Positions 17,839-26,856 of a stretch of 64,000 nt of DNA are shown in pieces. The notes below the pieces were generated by a model. That model saw nothing but the letters and a program-made list of their open reading frames with translations. It was not told the DNA's origin and ran no database searches. The DNA lies in the NCBI RefSeq assembly GCF_001665835.1, contig NZ_LZSX01000088.1, forward strand, positions 62,001-126,000. The letters are read 5' to 3'. How positions within the stretch are numbered: position 1 is the stretch's first letter; the number at the start of each line of letters is the position of its first letter. The position numbers and the translations under genes are program-made. The stretch comes from Mycobacterium colombiense. GTDB taxonomy: Bacteria > Actinomycetota > Actinomycetes > Mycobacteriales > Mycobacteriaceae.

Positions 17839-20252
17839 TCGCCAACTCCGATCTTGACTGTGCTCCCGGCCGATACGCCGAGTTGGCGATGCACCGAAGA
17901 GCCGGGCGAGTTCACCGGAAGCCACACCACCCGGTCGGGCATGTCGGTGATCGCCAGCGGCAGGCTGATGGATCCGTGTGACGTGCTGACCGTGACCGCG
18001 TCGCCGTCAGCGGCGCCGATCTCGGCGGCCGTTTCGGCGGACAGCCGAGCGACGGGTTTGCGGGCCGTGCCCGCCAGATGTGGCTCGCCGTCTTGCATCC
18101 GGCCGTTGTCCAGCATCATCCGCCAGCCGGCCAATACCGCCTCACCCGACGCGGGCTGGGCCGGCTCCGGGGCCGCGACGTCCGGGTTCGCGGCACGCTT
18201 GCCGTCCCAGTGCCGCAGCGCGGCCAGTTCCTCGCGGGCCGCGCCGACGGTGGACATGCCCAAGTAGACGCCCATCTCGTCGGCCAGCGTGTCGAGCACC
18301 TGGTGGTCGGATTGGCTGGCCTGCTGGGCGGTGCCGCGCAGTGCGGCTTCGAACGGCCGGAAGCGGCCCTCCCAGTTGACGAATGCACCGGCCTTCTGTG
18401 TCGTCGACGCGACCGGGAAAACGACGTCGGCGCGTTCGGTCACGGCGCTCTGCCGCAACTCCAGGCTGACCACGAAGCCGACGCCCTCCAGTGCCGCCAG
18501 CACCGCTTGCGGGTCGGTGAAGTCATCGGGCTCGACACCGCCCACCAGCAGCGCGCCCAGCGTGCCGTCGGTGGCGGCGGCCAGGATCGCGTCGGTGTCA
18601 CGTCCACGGCCGGAAGGCAATTCGGACACGTTCCACGCCTGGGCGACCTGCGCGCGGGCGGTCTCGTCGCCGACCGGACGGCCGCCGGGCAGCAGCCCCG
18701 GCAGCGCGCCGGCTTCGAGCGCGCCCCGCTCACCGGCGCGCCGCGGCACCCAGGCCAGGCGGGCGCCGGTGGTGTCGGCGAGCCGGGCCGCGGCGGACAA
18801 CCCGCCGGGCACCGTGGCCAGTCGTTCGCCGACCATGATGACCGCACCCGCGGTAGAGAGCAGGTCACCAACCTCGCCGGTGGCCAACCCGTCGAGCGCC
18901 GAAGCCTCGGCGCCGGGAATGGTTTTGATCAGCCGCCCGGACATCTTGGTCAGCGCGCGGTTGGCGAAAGGCGCGATGGCGTAGACCGGCAACCCGTGCT
19001 TGCGGGCCGCCTTGCGCAACCGCAGGAAGACGATGGGCGACTCGTCCTCGGGCTCGAATCCGACCAGCACGACAACCGGGGCCGATTCCAGATCAGCGTA
19101 GCTGACGGTGATCGGCTTGCCCGCGATGCGTGCGGCCAGGAAGTCGGCCTCCTCGGCGGAACTCGGCCGGGCGCGGAAGTCGATGTCGTTGCTGTCCAGC
19201 ACGATTCGCGCGAATTTCGAATAGGCGTAGGCGTCCTCGAGGGTCGCCCGGCCGCCGACCAGCACCCCCGTGCGGCCGCGCGCCGCCTCGAGGCCCTTGG
19301 TCGCGACCGCGATCGCGTGCGACCACGAGGCCGGCTGCAGCGAGCCGTCCGCATCGCGGATCAGGGGAGTGGTGAGCACATCGGCCTGGGTTGCGTAGGT
19401 GAACGCCCACCGGCCCTTGTCGCAGTTCCACTCCTCGTTGACCTCGGGATCGTCGCCGGCCAGCCGGCGCAGCACCTTGCCGCGACGGTGGTCGGTGCGC
19501 TGCGCGCACCCGGAAGCGCAGTGCTCGCAGACGCTGGGGCTGGAGACCAAGTCGAACGGGCGGGCCCGGAACCGGTACGAGGACCCGGTCAATGCGCCGA
19601 CCGGGCAGATTTGCACCGAGTTGCCCGAAAAGTAGGAGTCGAACGGTTCGTTGGCGTAGATGCCGACCTGCTGCAGGGCACCCCGTTCCTGCATGTCGAT
19701 GAAGGGGTCCCCGGCGATCTGCTCGGAGAACCGGGTGCAGCGCGCACACAGAATGCAGCGCTCCCGGTCCAGCAGCACCTGCGAGGAGATGTTGATCGGC
19801 TTGGCGAAGGTGCGCTTGACGTCGGTAAAGCGAGAATCGCTGCGGCCGTTGGACATTGCCTGGTTCTGCAGCGGGCATTCGCCGCCCTTGTCGCACATCG
19901 GGCAGTCCAGCGGGTGGTTGATGAGCAGCAGCTCCATCACGCCGTGCTGGGCCTTGTCGGCGGCCTCCGACGTGAGCTGGGTGCGCACCACCATGTCGTC
20001 GGTGGCGACCGTGGTGCACGAGGCCATCGGCTTGCGCTGGCCTTCGACCTCGACCAGGCACTGCCGGCACGCACCGACCGGCTCCAGCAGCGGGTGATCG
20101 CAGAACCGGGGGATCTGGATGCCCATCAATTCGGCGGCCCGGATCACCAGAGTTCCCTTGGGAACGCTGATTTCGTTGCCGTCGATGGTCAGCGCCACCA
20201 TGTCCGGCGGGGTTACCTCGTCACCCGTCTGGGTCTTGGCCGCACTAGTCAT
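17835..20252 (-). CDS. nuoG: NADH-quinone oxidoreductase subunit G
   Basis: An 805-residue iron-sulfur subunit of the peripheral arm. The N-terminal 2Fe-2S ferredoxin domain has CDHPLLEPVGACRQC and a later Cys (about residues 51-78). The His/Cys 4Fe-4S site lies around HPLDCPMCDKGGECPLQ, a second 4Fe-4S at CILCARCTRF, and the N7-type motif at CEHCASGCAQ. The remainder is a molybdopterin-oxidoreductase-like domain without molybdenum function in this family. It overlaps nuoH by four bases and follows nuoF after 60 bases. Confidence 0.97.
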   Translation of the reverse strand: MTSAAKTQTGDEVTPPDMVALTIDGNEISVPKGTLVIRAAELMGIQIPRFCDHPLLEPVGACRQCLVEVEGQRKPMASCTTVATDDMVVRTQLTSEAADKAQHGVMELLLINHPLDCPMCDKGGECPLQNQAMSNGRSDSRFTDVKRTFAKPINISSQVLLDRERCILCARCTRFSEQIAGDPFIDMQERGALQQVGIYANEPFDSYFSGNSVQICPVGALTGSSYRFRARPFDLVSSPSVCEHCASGCAQRTDHRRGKVLRRLAGDDPEVNEEWNCDKGRWAFTYATQADVLTTPLIRDADGSLQPASWSHAIAVATKGLEAARGRTGVLVGGRATLEDAYAYSKFARIVLDSNDIDFRARPSSAEEADFLAARIAGKPITVSYADLESAPVVVLVGFEPEDESPIVFLRLRKAARKHGLPVYAIAPFANRALTKMSGRLIKTIPGAEASALDGLATGEVGDLLSTAGAVIMVGERLATVPGGLSAAARLADTTGARLAWVPRRAGERGALEAGALPGLLPGGRPVGDETARAQVAQAWNVSELPSGRGRDTDAILAAATDGTLGALLVGGVEPDDFTDPQAVLAALEGVGFVVSLELRQSAVTERADVVFPVASTTQKAGAFVNWEGRFRPFEAALRGTAQQASQSDHQVLDTLADEMGVYLGMSTVGAAREELAALRHWDGKRAANPDVAAPEPAQPASGEAVLAGWRMMLDNGRMQDGEPHLAGTARKPVARLSAETAAEIGAADGDAVTVSTSHGSISLPLAITDMPDRVVWLPVNSPGSSVHRQLGVSAGSTVKIGVGE

Positions 20253-20312
20253 GAGCGCCGCTCCTCCTCATCGCTTCGCTCTGCATCGTCACCGGCGCGC
20301 GTCATCGGGGCG

Positions 20313-21653
20313 TCAAGCCTTTCCGTTCGCCGTCAGCATCGCGTCTCGTGGATCGAAGGGGCATCCGCCGCCCTCGACGTGCGCGACGTATTCGTCGCGG
20401 AAGAACTTGATCGACGACATCACCGGGCTGGCCGCACCATCGCCCAACGCGCAGAACGACTTTCCGAGAATGGTGTCGGAGATGTCCAGCAGCTTCTGGA
20501 TGTCCTCGCTGGTGCCCTTGCCGGTTTCCAGCCGCTCGTAGATCTGGTCGAGCCAGAAGGTACCCTCGCGGCACGGCGTGCATTTTCCGCACGACTCGTG
20601 CTTGTAAAAGTAGGTCCAGCGCCGGACGGCACGCACCACGCAGGTGGTCTCGTCGAAGATCTCCAGCGCCTTGGTGCCCAGCATGGAGCCGACGCCGCCG
20701 ACGCCCTCGTAGTCCAGCGGCACGTCGAGGTGCTCGTCGGTCAGCAGCGGGGTCGACGAGCCGCCCGGCGTCCAGAACTTGAGCCGATGCCCGGCCCGCA
20801 CACCGCCGGCGTAGGCGAGCAATTCCCGCAACGTGATTCCCAGCGGAGCCTCGTACTGGCCGGGCCGGGCTACGTGGCCGGACAGCGAATAGAGCGTGAA
20901 GCCAGGGGATTTCTCGCTGCCCATCGAGCGGAACCAGTCGACGCCGTTGCCGATGATCGACGGCACGCTCGCGATGGTCTCGACGTTGTTGATCACCGTG
21001 GGGCAGCCGTACAGCCCGGCCACCGCGGGGAAGGGCGGGCGCAGCCGCGGCTGGCCGCGCCGGCCTTCCAGCGAATCCAGCAGCGCGGTTTCCTCACCGC
21101 AGATGTAGGCACCGGCACCGGCGTGCACCACCAGCTCGAGGTCGAAGCCCGAGCCGTTGATGTCGCGGCCCAGGTAGCCGGCGGCGTAGGCCTCGGCCAC
21201 CGCGTTCTGCAGGCGGCGCAGGACCGGCAGCACCTCCCCGCGCACATAGATGAACGCATGGCTGGCGCGGATCGCGTACGCGGCGATGATCACGCCCTCG
21301 ACCAGGACGTGCGGTGTCGCCAGCATCAGCGGAATGTCTTTGCACGTACCGGGTTCCGACTCGTCGGCGTTGACCACCAGGTAGTGCGGTTTGGCGGCCG
21401 CGCCGGTGTCGCCCTGCGGGATGAAGGACCACTTGGTGCCGGTCGAGAATCCCGCGCCGCCGCGCCCGCGCAGTCCGGAGTCCTTCACCACCCCGATCAC
21501 TGCGTCGGGCTCCATCGCCAGCGCCTTCTTCATCGCCTCGTAGCCGCCGTGGCGGTGGTAAGTCTCGAGGGTCCAGGACTCGGGATCGTCCCAGAAGCGG
21601 CTGATGACCGGAGTCAGCGGCGTCAACTGTGAAGTGTCAGAAGTTGTTGTCAT
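20313..21653 (-). CDS. nuoF: NADH-quinone oxidoreductase subunit F (NADH/FMN binding)
   Basis: A 446-residue subunit, the entry point of electrons from NADH. The FMN/NADH glycine-rich loop is LRGRGGAGFSTGTKW, the flavin site continues at EETALLDSLEGRRGQPRL, and cluster N3 is held by SCGKCTPCREGT. The ATG at 21651-21653 overlaps the nuoE stop by one base; a longer frame extends into nuoE and is not used. It works with NuoE and NuoG as the dehydrogenase module. Confidence 0.97.
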   Translation of the reverse strand: MTTTSDTSQLTPLTPVISRFWDDPESWTLETYHRHGGYEAMKKALAMEPDAVIGVVKDSGLRGRGGAGFSTGTKWSFIPQGDTGAAAKPHYLVVNADESEPGTCKDIPLMLATPHVLVEGVIIAAYAIRASHAFIYVRGEVLPVLRRLQNAVAEAYAAGYLGRDINGSGFDLELVVHAGAGAYICGEETALLDSLEGRRGQPRLRPPFPAVAGLYGCPTVINNVETIASVPSIIGNGVDWFRSMGSEKSPGFTLYSLSGHVARPGQYEAPLGITLRELLAYAGGVRAGHRLKFWTPGGSSTPLLTDEHLDVPLDYEGVGGVGSMLGTKALEIFDETTCVVRAVRRWTYFYKHESCGKCTPCREGTFWLDQIYERLETGKGTSEDIQKLLDISDTILGKSFCALGDGAASPVMSSIKFFRDEYVAHVEGGGCPFDPRDAMLTANGKA

Positions 21654-22408
21654 TACTGGCCTTCCGGCGCATCCGGTGCCTGCATGCCGTGTTCCTTGGC
21701 TACCTTCAGGCCGGCCAGGGTGGCCGCTCCGGCGCCGCCCTGCCCCTGGTCGGGACGCTCGTCGGGCAGGCCGGCCAGGATGCGCGACGTCTCGCGGAAG
21801 ACGCACAGCGGGGCGCCGCGAGTGGGCGGCTGGGGCTCGCCGGAACGCAGCGAGTCGACGAGTTCGCGCGCCGACTCCGGCGTCTGGTTGTCGTAGAACT
21901 CCCAGTTCACCATCACCACCGGTGCGTAATCGCAGGCGGCGTTACATTCGATGTGTTGCAACGTGACCGAGCCGTCGGCGGTGGTCTCGTCGTTGCCGAC
22001 GTCCAGGTGCTCTTTCAGGGCGTCGAAGATGGCGTCGCCACCCATGATGGCGCACAACGTGTTTGTGCAGACACCCACCAGATAATCGCCGGTGGGGCCG
22101 CGGCGATACATGGTGTAGAAGCTCGCCACCGCGGACACCTCGGCCCCGGTGAGCCCCAGCAGCTCGCCGCAGAACTCCAGGCCCGCCGGTGTCAGGTAGG
22201 AATCCTGCGATTGCACCAGGTGCAGCAACGGCAACAGCGCCGAACGCTTGCTGGGGTAGCGGCCGATGATCTCCTTGGCGTCGACCTCCAGCCGAGCCCG
22301 CACCTCGGGTGGATACGTCTCGGGCGCGCCCTCGACGACGAACGCGTTGGGCTCGTCGGGCGGTGGGCCGAGCCGGATGAAGACCGGCTGTCCCTGCGGC
22401 CCGGTCAC
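21653..22408 (-). CDS. nuoE: NADH-quinone oxidoreductase subunit E (2Fe-2S)
   Basis: A 251-residue thioredoxin-like subunit with cluster N1a. The ligands are CTNTLC (about residues 114-119) and CNAAC further on. The C-terminal region of 50 residues (GEPQPPTRGAPLCVFRET and a Gly/Ala-rich end) is an actinobacterial extension. The start is GTG at 22406-22408, overlapping the nuoD stop by four bases; this decides between it and longer readings. Confidence 0.95.
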   Translation of the reverse strand: MTGPQGQPVFIRLGPPPDEPNAFVVEGAPETYPPEVRARLEVDAKEIIGRYPSKRSALLPLLHLVQSQDSYLTPAGLEFCGELLGLTGAEVSAVASFYTMYRRGPTGDYLVGVCTNTLCAIMGGDAIFDALKEHLDVGNDETTADGSVTLQHIECNAACDYAPVVMVNWEFYDNQTPESARELVDSLRSGEPQPPTRGAPLCVFRETSRILAGLPDERPDQGQGGAGAATLAGLKVAKEHGMQAPDAPEGQ

Positions 22409-23730
22409 CGGTCCACCCCGCCCATGACCGGATCGATACTGGCGACCGCGGTGATCAGGTCGGCGACCATCCCGCCTTCGCACATCGCCGCCACCGCCTG
22501 CAGATTCGTGAACGAGGGGTCTCGATAGTGCACCCGGTAGGGCCGGGTGCCGCCGTCGCTGACCATGTGCACGCCCAGCTCGCCGCGCGGTGATTCGACC
22601 GCCGTGTAGACCTGGCCGGCGGGAACCCTGATGCCCTCGGTGACCAGTTTGAAGTGGTGAATCAATGCCTCCATCGAGCCGCCCATGATCTTGGCGATGT
22701 GTTCCTGTGAGTTGCCCAAGCCGTCGGGACCCACCTTCAGGTCGGCCGGCCAGGCGATCTTGCGGTCCTCGACCATGGTCGGGCCCGGCTTCAGCTTGTC
22801 CAGACACTGCTCGACGATCTTGATCGACTCCCACATCTCGTTGACACGAATCATGTAGCGCCCGTAAGCATCACACGTGTCTTCGGTGATTACGTCGAAT
22901 TCGTAGTTTTCGTATCCGCAGTACGGTTCGCTCTTGCGCAGATCGTGGGGCAACCCGGTGGCGCGCAGGATGGGGCCGGTGATGCCCAGCGCCATGCATC
23001 CGGTCAGGTCCAGGTATCCGACGTCCTGGGTGCGGGCCTTCCAGATGGCGTTTTCGTTGAGCAGGCCGCCCATTTCGCGCAGCACCTGCCTGAGTCCCTT
23101 GAGGCCCTCCACGATCTCGGCCTCGGCGTTGGGCGGCAGGTCCTGCGCCACACCGCCGGGTCGGACGTAGGCGCTGTTCATTCGCAGGCCGGTGATCGAT
23201 TCGAACAGGGTCAGCACGATCTCGCGTCCCCGGAATCCGACGAACATCGGAGTCATGGCGCCCAGTTCCATGCCGCCGGTCGCCAGCGCCACCAGATGCG
23301 ACGAGATCCGGTTGAGCTCCATCATCATTACCCGGATGACGTTGACCCGCTCCGGAATCTGATCGGTGATGCCGAGCAGCTTCTCCACACCCAGGCAGTA
23401 GGCCGTCTCGTTGAAAAACGGTGCGAGGTAATCCATCCGGGTCACGAACGTGACACCCTGGGTCCAGTAGCGATATTCGAGGTTCTTCTCGATGCCGGTG
23501 TGCAAATACCCGATGCCGCAACGGGCGTCGGTGACCGTCTCGCCCTCGATCTCCAGGATCAGCCGCAACACCCCGTGCGTGGACGGATGCTGCGGCCCCA
23601 TGTTGACGATGATGCGTTCGCCGGGGTCGACCCCGCGGGCGGCCTCGACGACCTTGTCCCAGTCCTGGCCGCCGGCGACCACGAAGGTTTCGCCGGCGCC
23701 GTCGTGCGTCGATTCAGTGGTGGTGCTCAT
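22405..23730 (-). CDS. nuoD: NADH-quinone oxidoreductase subunit D
   Basis: A 441-residue 49-kDa-type subunit that lines the quinone site with NuoB. Conserved features include NMGPQHPSTHGVLRLIL, GYLHTGIEKNLEYRYW and the C-terminal ESPRGELGVHMVSDGG and DLITAVASIDPVMGGVDR. It is derived from the hydrogenase large subunit but lacks nickel ligands. The ATG overlaps the last base of the nuoC stop. Confidence 0.97.
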   Translation of the reverse strand: MSTTTESTHDGAGETFVVAGGQDWDKVVEAARGVDPGERIIVNMGPQHPSTHGVLRLILEIEGETVTDARCGIGYLHTGIEKNLEYRYWTQGVTFVTRMDYLAPFFNETAYCLGVEKLLGITDQIPERVNVIRVMMMELNRISSHLVALATGGMELGAMTPMFVGFRGREIVLTLFESITGLRMNSAYVRPGGVAQDLPPNAEAEIVEGLKGLRQVLREMGGLLNENAIWKARTQDVGYLDLTGCMALGITGPILRATGLPHDLRKSEPYCGYENYEFDVITEDTCDAYGRYMIRVNEMWESIKIVEQCLDKLKPGPTMVEDRKIAWPADLKVGPDGLGNSQEHIAKIMGGSMEALIHHFKLVTEGIRVPAGQVYTAVESPRGELGVHMVSDGGTRPYRVHYRDPSFTNLQAVAAMCEGGMVADLITAVASIDPVMGGVDR

Positions 23731-24440
23731 CAGTTGTACGCTCTCCGCTCGTCGGGCGGGGGTATCTGTGCGCCTTTGTATTCGACCGGAATCCCGCCGA
23801 GGGGGTAGTCCTTGCGCTGGGGATGCCCGTGCCAGTCGTCGGGCATCTCGATGCGGGTCAGCGACGGGTGCCCGTCGAAGATGATCCCGAAGAAGTCGTA
23901 GGTCTCGCGCTCGTGCCAGTCGGTGGTCGGATAGATCCCGAACAGCGAGGGGATGTGCGGATCACCGTCGGGCGCAGCCACTTCCAGGCGGACGCGGCGA
24001 TTGTGCGTGATCGACTGCAGCGGATACACCGCGTGCAGTTCGCGTCCCGTCTCGTGCGGGTAGTGCACCCCGCTGACGCCCAGGCACATTTCGAAGCGCA
24101 GCTGCGGGTCGTCACGCAGCAGCTGAGCGACCCGCTCCAGCGCGTCGCGACGGACGTGCAAGGTCAGCTCGTCGCGATACACCACGACTTTTTCGATGGC
24201 GTCGGTGAATTCGACGTTGTCCTTGTCCTTCAACGCCGCGGCCAGTCCGTCGACCACCTCGTCGAAGTAGCCGCCGTAGGGCCGCGGGCTGCTGCCCGGC
24301 AGCAGGACCTCGCGCACCAGCCGTCCGTAACCGGACGTGTCACCCGAGCCCTTGGCGCCGAACATGCCGCGGCGCACGTCGATGACTTCCTCGTCGGCGC
24401 TGCTGATTGCTTCTTTGGGATCTTGATCCGGTGAGCTCAT
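23730..24440 (-). CDS. nuoC: NADH-quinone oxidoreductase subunit C
   Basis: A 236-residue 30-kDa-type subunit. The family signature is WHERETYDFFGIIFDGHP followed by LTRIEMPDDWHGHPQRKDYP. It supports NuoD and NuoB in the connecting arm and carries no cofactor. nuoC and nuoD are separate genes here, unlike the fused form of some bacteria. The ATG at 24438-24440 overlaps the nuoB stop by four bases. Confidence 0.96.
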   Translation of the reverse strand: MSSPDQDPKEAISSADEEVIDVRRGMFGAKGSGDTSGYGRLVREVLLPGSSPRPYGGYFDEVVDGLAAALKDKDNVEFTDAIEKVVVYRDELTLHVRRDALERVAQLLRDDPQLRFEMCLGVSGVHYPHETGRELHAVYPLQSITHNRRVRLEVAAPDGDPHIPSLFGIYPTTDWHERETYDFFGIIFDGHPSLTRIEMPDDWHGHPQRKDYPLGGIPVEYKGAQIPPPDERRAYN

Positions 24441-24991
24441 CGCAGCAGTCCGCGCATCTCGATCGTGGGCCGGACCGACAGCGCCGCCTGCTCGGCTTCG
24501 GCCCTGGCGGTTTCCCGGTTGACGCCCAGCGGCATCTCCTGAATCTTCTCGTGCAGCTTCAGGATTGCGTACAACAGCATCTCGGGCCGCGGTGGGCAGC
24601 CGGGCAGGTAGATGTCCACCGGAACCACGTGATCGACGCCCTGCACGACCGCGTAGTTGTTGAACATCCCGCCAGATGACGCGCACACGCCCATGGCCAG
24701 CACCCATTTCGGCTCGGCCATCTGGTCGTAGATCTGTCGCAGCACCGGAGCCATCTTCTGGCTGACCCGCCCGGCGACGATCATCAGATCGGCCTGCCGC
24801 GGGGTGGCCGAGAATCGCTCCATGCCGAAGCGCGCGATGTCGAATCTTGGCCCGGCCGTTGCCATCATCTCGATGGCGCAGCAGGCCAACCCGAACGTCG
24901 CCGGCCACAGTGAGTTCTTGCGGACGTAGCCCGCGACCTTCTCGACTGTTGACAGCAGGATCCCGCCGGGCAGCTGTTCCTCAAGACCCAC
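24437..24991 (-). CDS. nuoB: NADH-quinone oxidoreductase subunit B (cluster N2)
   Basis: A 184-residue subunit that holds the terminal 4Fe-4S cluster N2, which reduces quinone. The unusual adjacent cysteines are present in LACCAIE, with further ligands in MGVCASSGGMF and LPGCPPRPE. The start is GTG at 24989-24991, eight bases after nuoA ends. Confidence 0.96.
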   Translation of the reverse strand: MGLEEQLPGGILLSTVEKVAGYVRKNSLWPATFGLACCAIEMMATAGPRFDIARFGMERFSATPRQADLMIVAGRVSQKMAPVLRQIYDQMAEPKWVLAMGVCASSGGMFNNYAVVQGVDHVVPVDIYLPGCPPRPEMLLYAILKLHEKIQEMPLGVNRETARAEAEQAALSVRPTIEMRGLLR

Positions 24992-24999
24992 GTCTTACC

Positions 25000-25377
25000 T
25001 CAATCCCACGTCAGGCCGCCGCGGCGCCACACATAGGCGTAGGCCACGAAAACCGTCAGCATGAAAATCACCATTTCGACCAGAGCGAACGTGCCCAGCG
25101 CGTCATAGCTGACCGCCCAGGGATACAGGAACACGATTTCGATGTCGAAGACGATGAACAGCATCGCGGTGAGGTAGTACTTCACCGGAAAGCGCTGCCC
25201 GGCCGTCGCATGCGGGCCGCTCACCGATGTCTCGGTGGGTTCGATTCCGCACTCGTAGGCCGCCATCTTCGACTTGTTGAAACGTGATGGGCCGGCCAGG
25301 CTCGCGATCGCCACCGAGCCCACGGCAAAGGCTGCGGCGATGGCGCCTAGCACCAGGATGGGTATGTAGACGTTCAA
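25000..25377 (-). CDS. nuoA: NADH-quinone oxidoreductase subunit A
   Basis: A three-helix membrane subunit and first gene of the nuo operon. Core motifs are YECGIEP, FPVKYYLTAMLFIVFDIEIV and LYPWAVSYDALGTFALVEM. I chose the TTG at 25375-25377 (125 residues, LNVYIPILVLGAI) because a GGAG site precedes it by six bases and known mycobacterial NuoA begins at NVYIPI. An in-frame GTG at 25464 would add 29 residues with no membrane or domain character. The start remains uncertain; the identity does not. Confidence 0.92.
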   Translation of the reverse strand: MNVYIPILVLGAIAAAFAVGSVAIASLAGPSRFNKSKMAAYECGIEPTETSVSGPHATAGQRFPVKYYLTAMLFIVFDIEIVFLYPWAVSYDALGTFALVEMVIFMLTVFVAYAYVWRRGGLTWD

Positions 25378-25818
25378 CTCGCTCCATGATCCGTCGTACG
25401 AGCCGCCTGCAGCGGCCAGGCGGTAACCGGGCTGCTGTGACGGACTGGATCTGAAGCCCGTCACAGTGATTTACAACATAGCGTCGCGGCGTGCGGCGCG
25501 CTTGCCCGGGGTGGGCGTTTTGCAGTATTGGCGGTGCCATGTCGCGCTGTGCTGCGCAAACTCCATAGCCGGTGCAACCAAGGCTCACCGCCGGACGGGA
25601 TCCGCCGCACCAACCGCTAGATGAGCACCAGCAAAGGTGCGGCCGCGCCGATCGCTGCGGCACCAAAGATCAGGGGCGTCGCCAGCACGGATGGCCCGTC
25701 GTCAGCAACGTCGTGACTAGCGACTGTCGCCGTGCCGTCGGTGGCCGAAGTGGTCAGGACTGCCGCGTTCGGCGGGCGGGAGTCAACAGCCGCGGCAAAG
25801 ATCGCGTCGTGGAATGAA
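25378..25818. other. 441-base region upstream of nuoA without a clear gene
   Basis: This stretch separates the receiver-domain gene from nuoA. Near its nuoA end is the possible -10 element. A minus-strand frame reading FHDAIFAAAVDSRPP and ending in a hydrophobic ATPLIFGAAAIG segment (about 25617-25815) has no usable start of its own, so I do not call it a gene. The length suggests a leader or regulatory region for the operon. Confidence 0.5.
25471..25480 (-). promoter_or_regulatory. nuoA: Possible -10 element for the nuo operon
   Basis: On the minus strand TATGTTGTAA lies about 95 bases upstream of the TTG start of nuoA. TATGTT matches the TAnnnT pattern of mycobacterial housekeeping promoters. 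No convincing -35 is seen. Weak support. Confidence 0.25.
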
Positions 25819-26232
25819 TCAGCGAACCGGGGCTCGCAGCAGGCTGAGCACCGTGCGGCCCAGCAGGATGGGGTCGATGGGATGCGGCACCGCGCCCTCG
25901 GCGCGCGACCAGGAGGCCAACCACGCATCGTCGGGCCGCCCGGTCAGCACGACCAGAGGCGGGCAGGTCTCGAGTTCGTCTTTGAGCTGCTTTGCGATTC
26001 CCATGCCGCCGGTCGGAGTGGCCTCGCCGTCCAGGATGGCCAAGTCGATGCCGCCCTTGTCCATCGTCGCCACCACCATGGGCCCGGTCGCCACCTCGAC
26101 GTAGCTCAGTTCGGGCAGATCGGGATGCAGCTGCTTGCCCAGCGCCCGCATCACCCGTTCGCGGGTTTGGACATTGTTGCTGTAGACGAGGATCCGCAGG
26201 GCGACGGTGGATTGCGGGGTGGAGTCGGGCAC
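25819..26232 (-). CDS. Atypical receiver-domain protein (Rv3143-like)
   Basis: A 137-residue stand-alone response-regulator receiver fold without an output domain. The strand carrying the phospho-acceptor is ILDGEA (Asp near residue 64) and the Thr/Ser position is in VVLTGRP. The acidic pair after strand 1 is replaced by VYSNN and the usual Lys-Pro by HPIDP, so normal Mg-dependent phosphorylation is doubtful. It lies directly upstream of nuo on the same strand, as Rv3143 does in H37Rv from memory, which suggests a role in respiratory control. GTG start at 26230-26232. Confidence 0.82.
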   Translation of the reverse strand: MPDSTPQSTVALRILVYSNNVQTRERVMRALGKQLHPDLPELSYVEVATGPMVVATMDKGGIDLAILDGEATPTGGMGIAKQLKDELETCPPLVVLTGRPDDAWLASWSRAEGAVPHPIDPILLGRTVLSLLRAPVR

Positions 26233-26286
26233 GGTGCAGATGCTACTGGTGTCGCACCGGGTTCAGCGGGGTGCCCGCAGAAATCC

Positions 26287-26823
26287 TTATTGCGATACCC
26301 GCACGAAGATGGCGTCGGCCGCGACGGTTGCCGTCGAGCCCACCATGCCGAGCCGGTTCCAACCCAGGTCGAACCGGTCCCGATCGAGCTTGGTTTCGCC
26401 GGTGATTCGGATCGAGCCGTCGTCGAGCTCGGAGATCGTGACGGGCAGCTGCACCTCCGCGGTGACGCCCTTGATGGTGAATGTGGTCCGCAGGTCGGCG
26501 TCCTTGCCTTTGGTCGGCTGCACCCCCGTGACGACGACGCTGATCTCCGCGAAGCGGTCGACGTCGAAGAAGTCGGCCGAGCGCAGGTGTTTGTCGCGGC
26601 GGCCGATGCCGGTGTCCACCGAGGCGGCCCGGATGTCCACGCGGCCGAAAACCGCTCCCTTGCCGGTCAGTTGGCCGTCGCCGGTGAAGTCGGTGAAGCG
26701 GCCCTTGACGATCAGCAGGCCCCACATGTTCCTGATCTTGAAAGTGATGGCCGAGCGATCCCGGGCCAGGGTCCACACGCCGGCCATGTCGGGATCGTGA
26801 AGCAGTGTCTCCAAGGTCGTCAT
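26287..26823 (-). CDS. YceI family protein
   Basis: A 178-residue lipocalin-like YceI domain protein. Typical signs are AITFKIRNMWGLLIVKGRFTDFTG, DKHLRSADFFDVDRFAEI and GVTAEVQLPV. Members bind isoprenoid or fatty ligands; no signal peptide is seen here, so it is probably cytosolic. The ATG at 26821-26823 follows a GGGGG run; TTG and GTG codons four and two codons earlier are alternatives. It is the last gene of the catabolic operon. Confidence 0.88.
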   Translation of the reverse strand: MTTLETLLHDPDMAGVWTLARDRSAITFKIRNMWGLLIVKGRFTDFTGDGQLTGKGAVFGRVDIRAASVDTGIGRRDKHLRSADFFDVDRFAEISVVVTGVQPTKGKDADLRTTFTIKGVTAEVQLPVTISELDDGSIRITGETKLDRDRFDLGWNRLGMVGSTATVAADAIFVRVSQ

Positions 26824-26856
26824 CGTCACCCCCAATGTGTCGTGGCGAATCTAGCG

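Noticed and set aside
18078..21632. Very long open frame on the plus strand opposite nuoG and nuoF
   Set aside because: It is antisense to two certain genes with intact cofactor motifs. Its product is Arg/Gly/Gln/His-rich with no domain, as expected of a GC-rich shadow frame.
25617..25928. Minus-strand frame with a hydrophobic C-terminus after the receiver gene
   Set aside because: Its only start lies out of frame inside the receiver gene. The non-overlapping part has no ATG, GTG or TTG.
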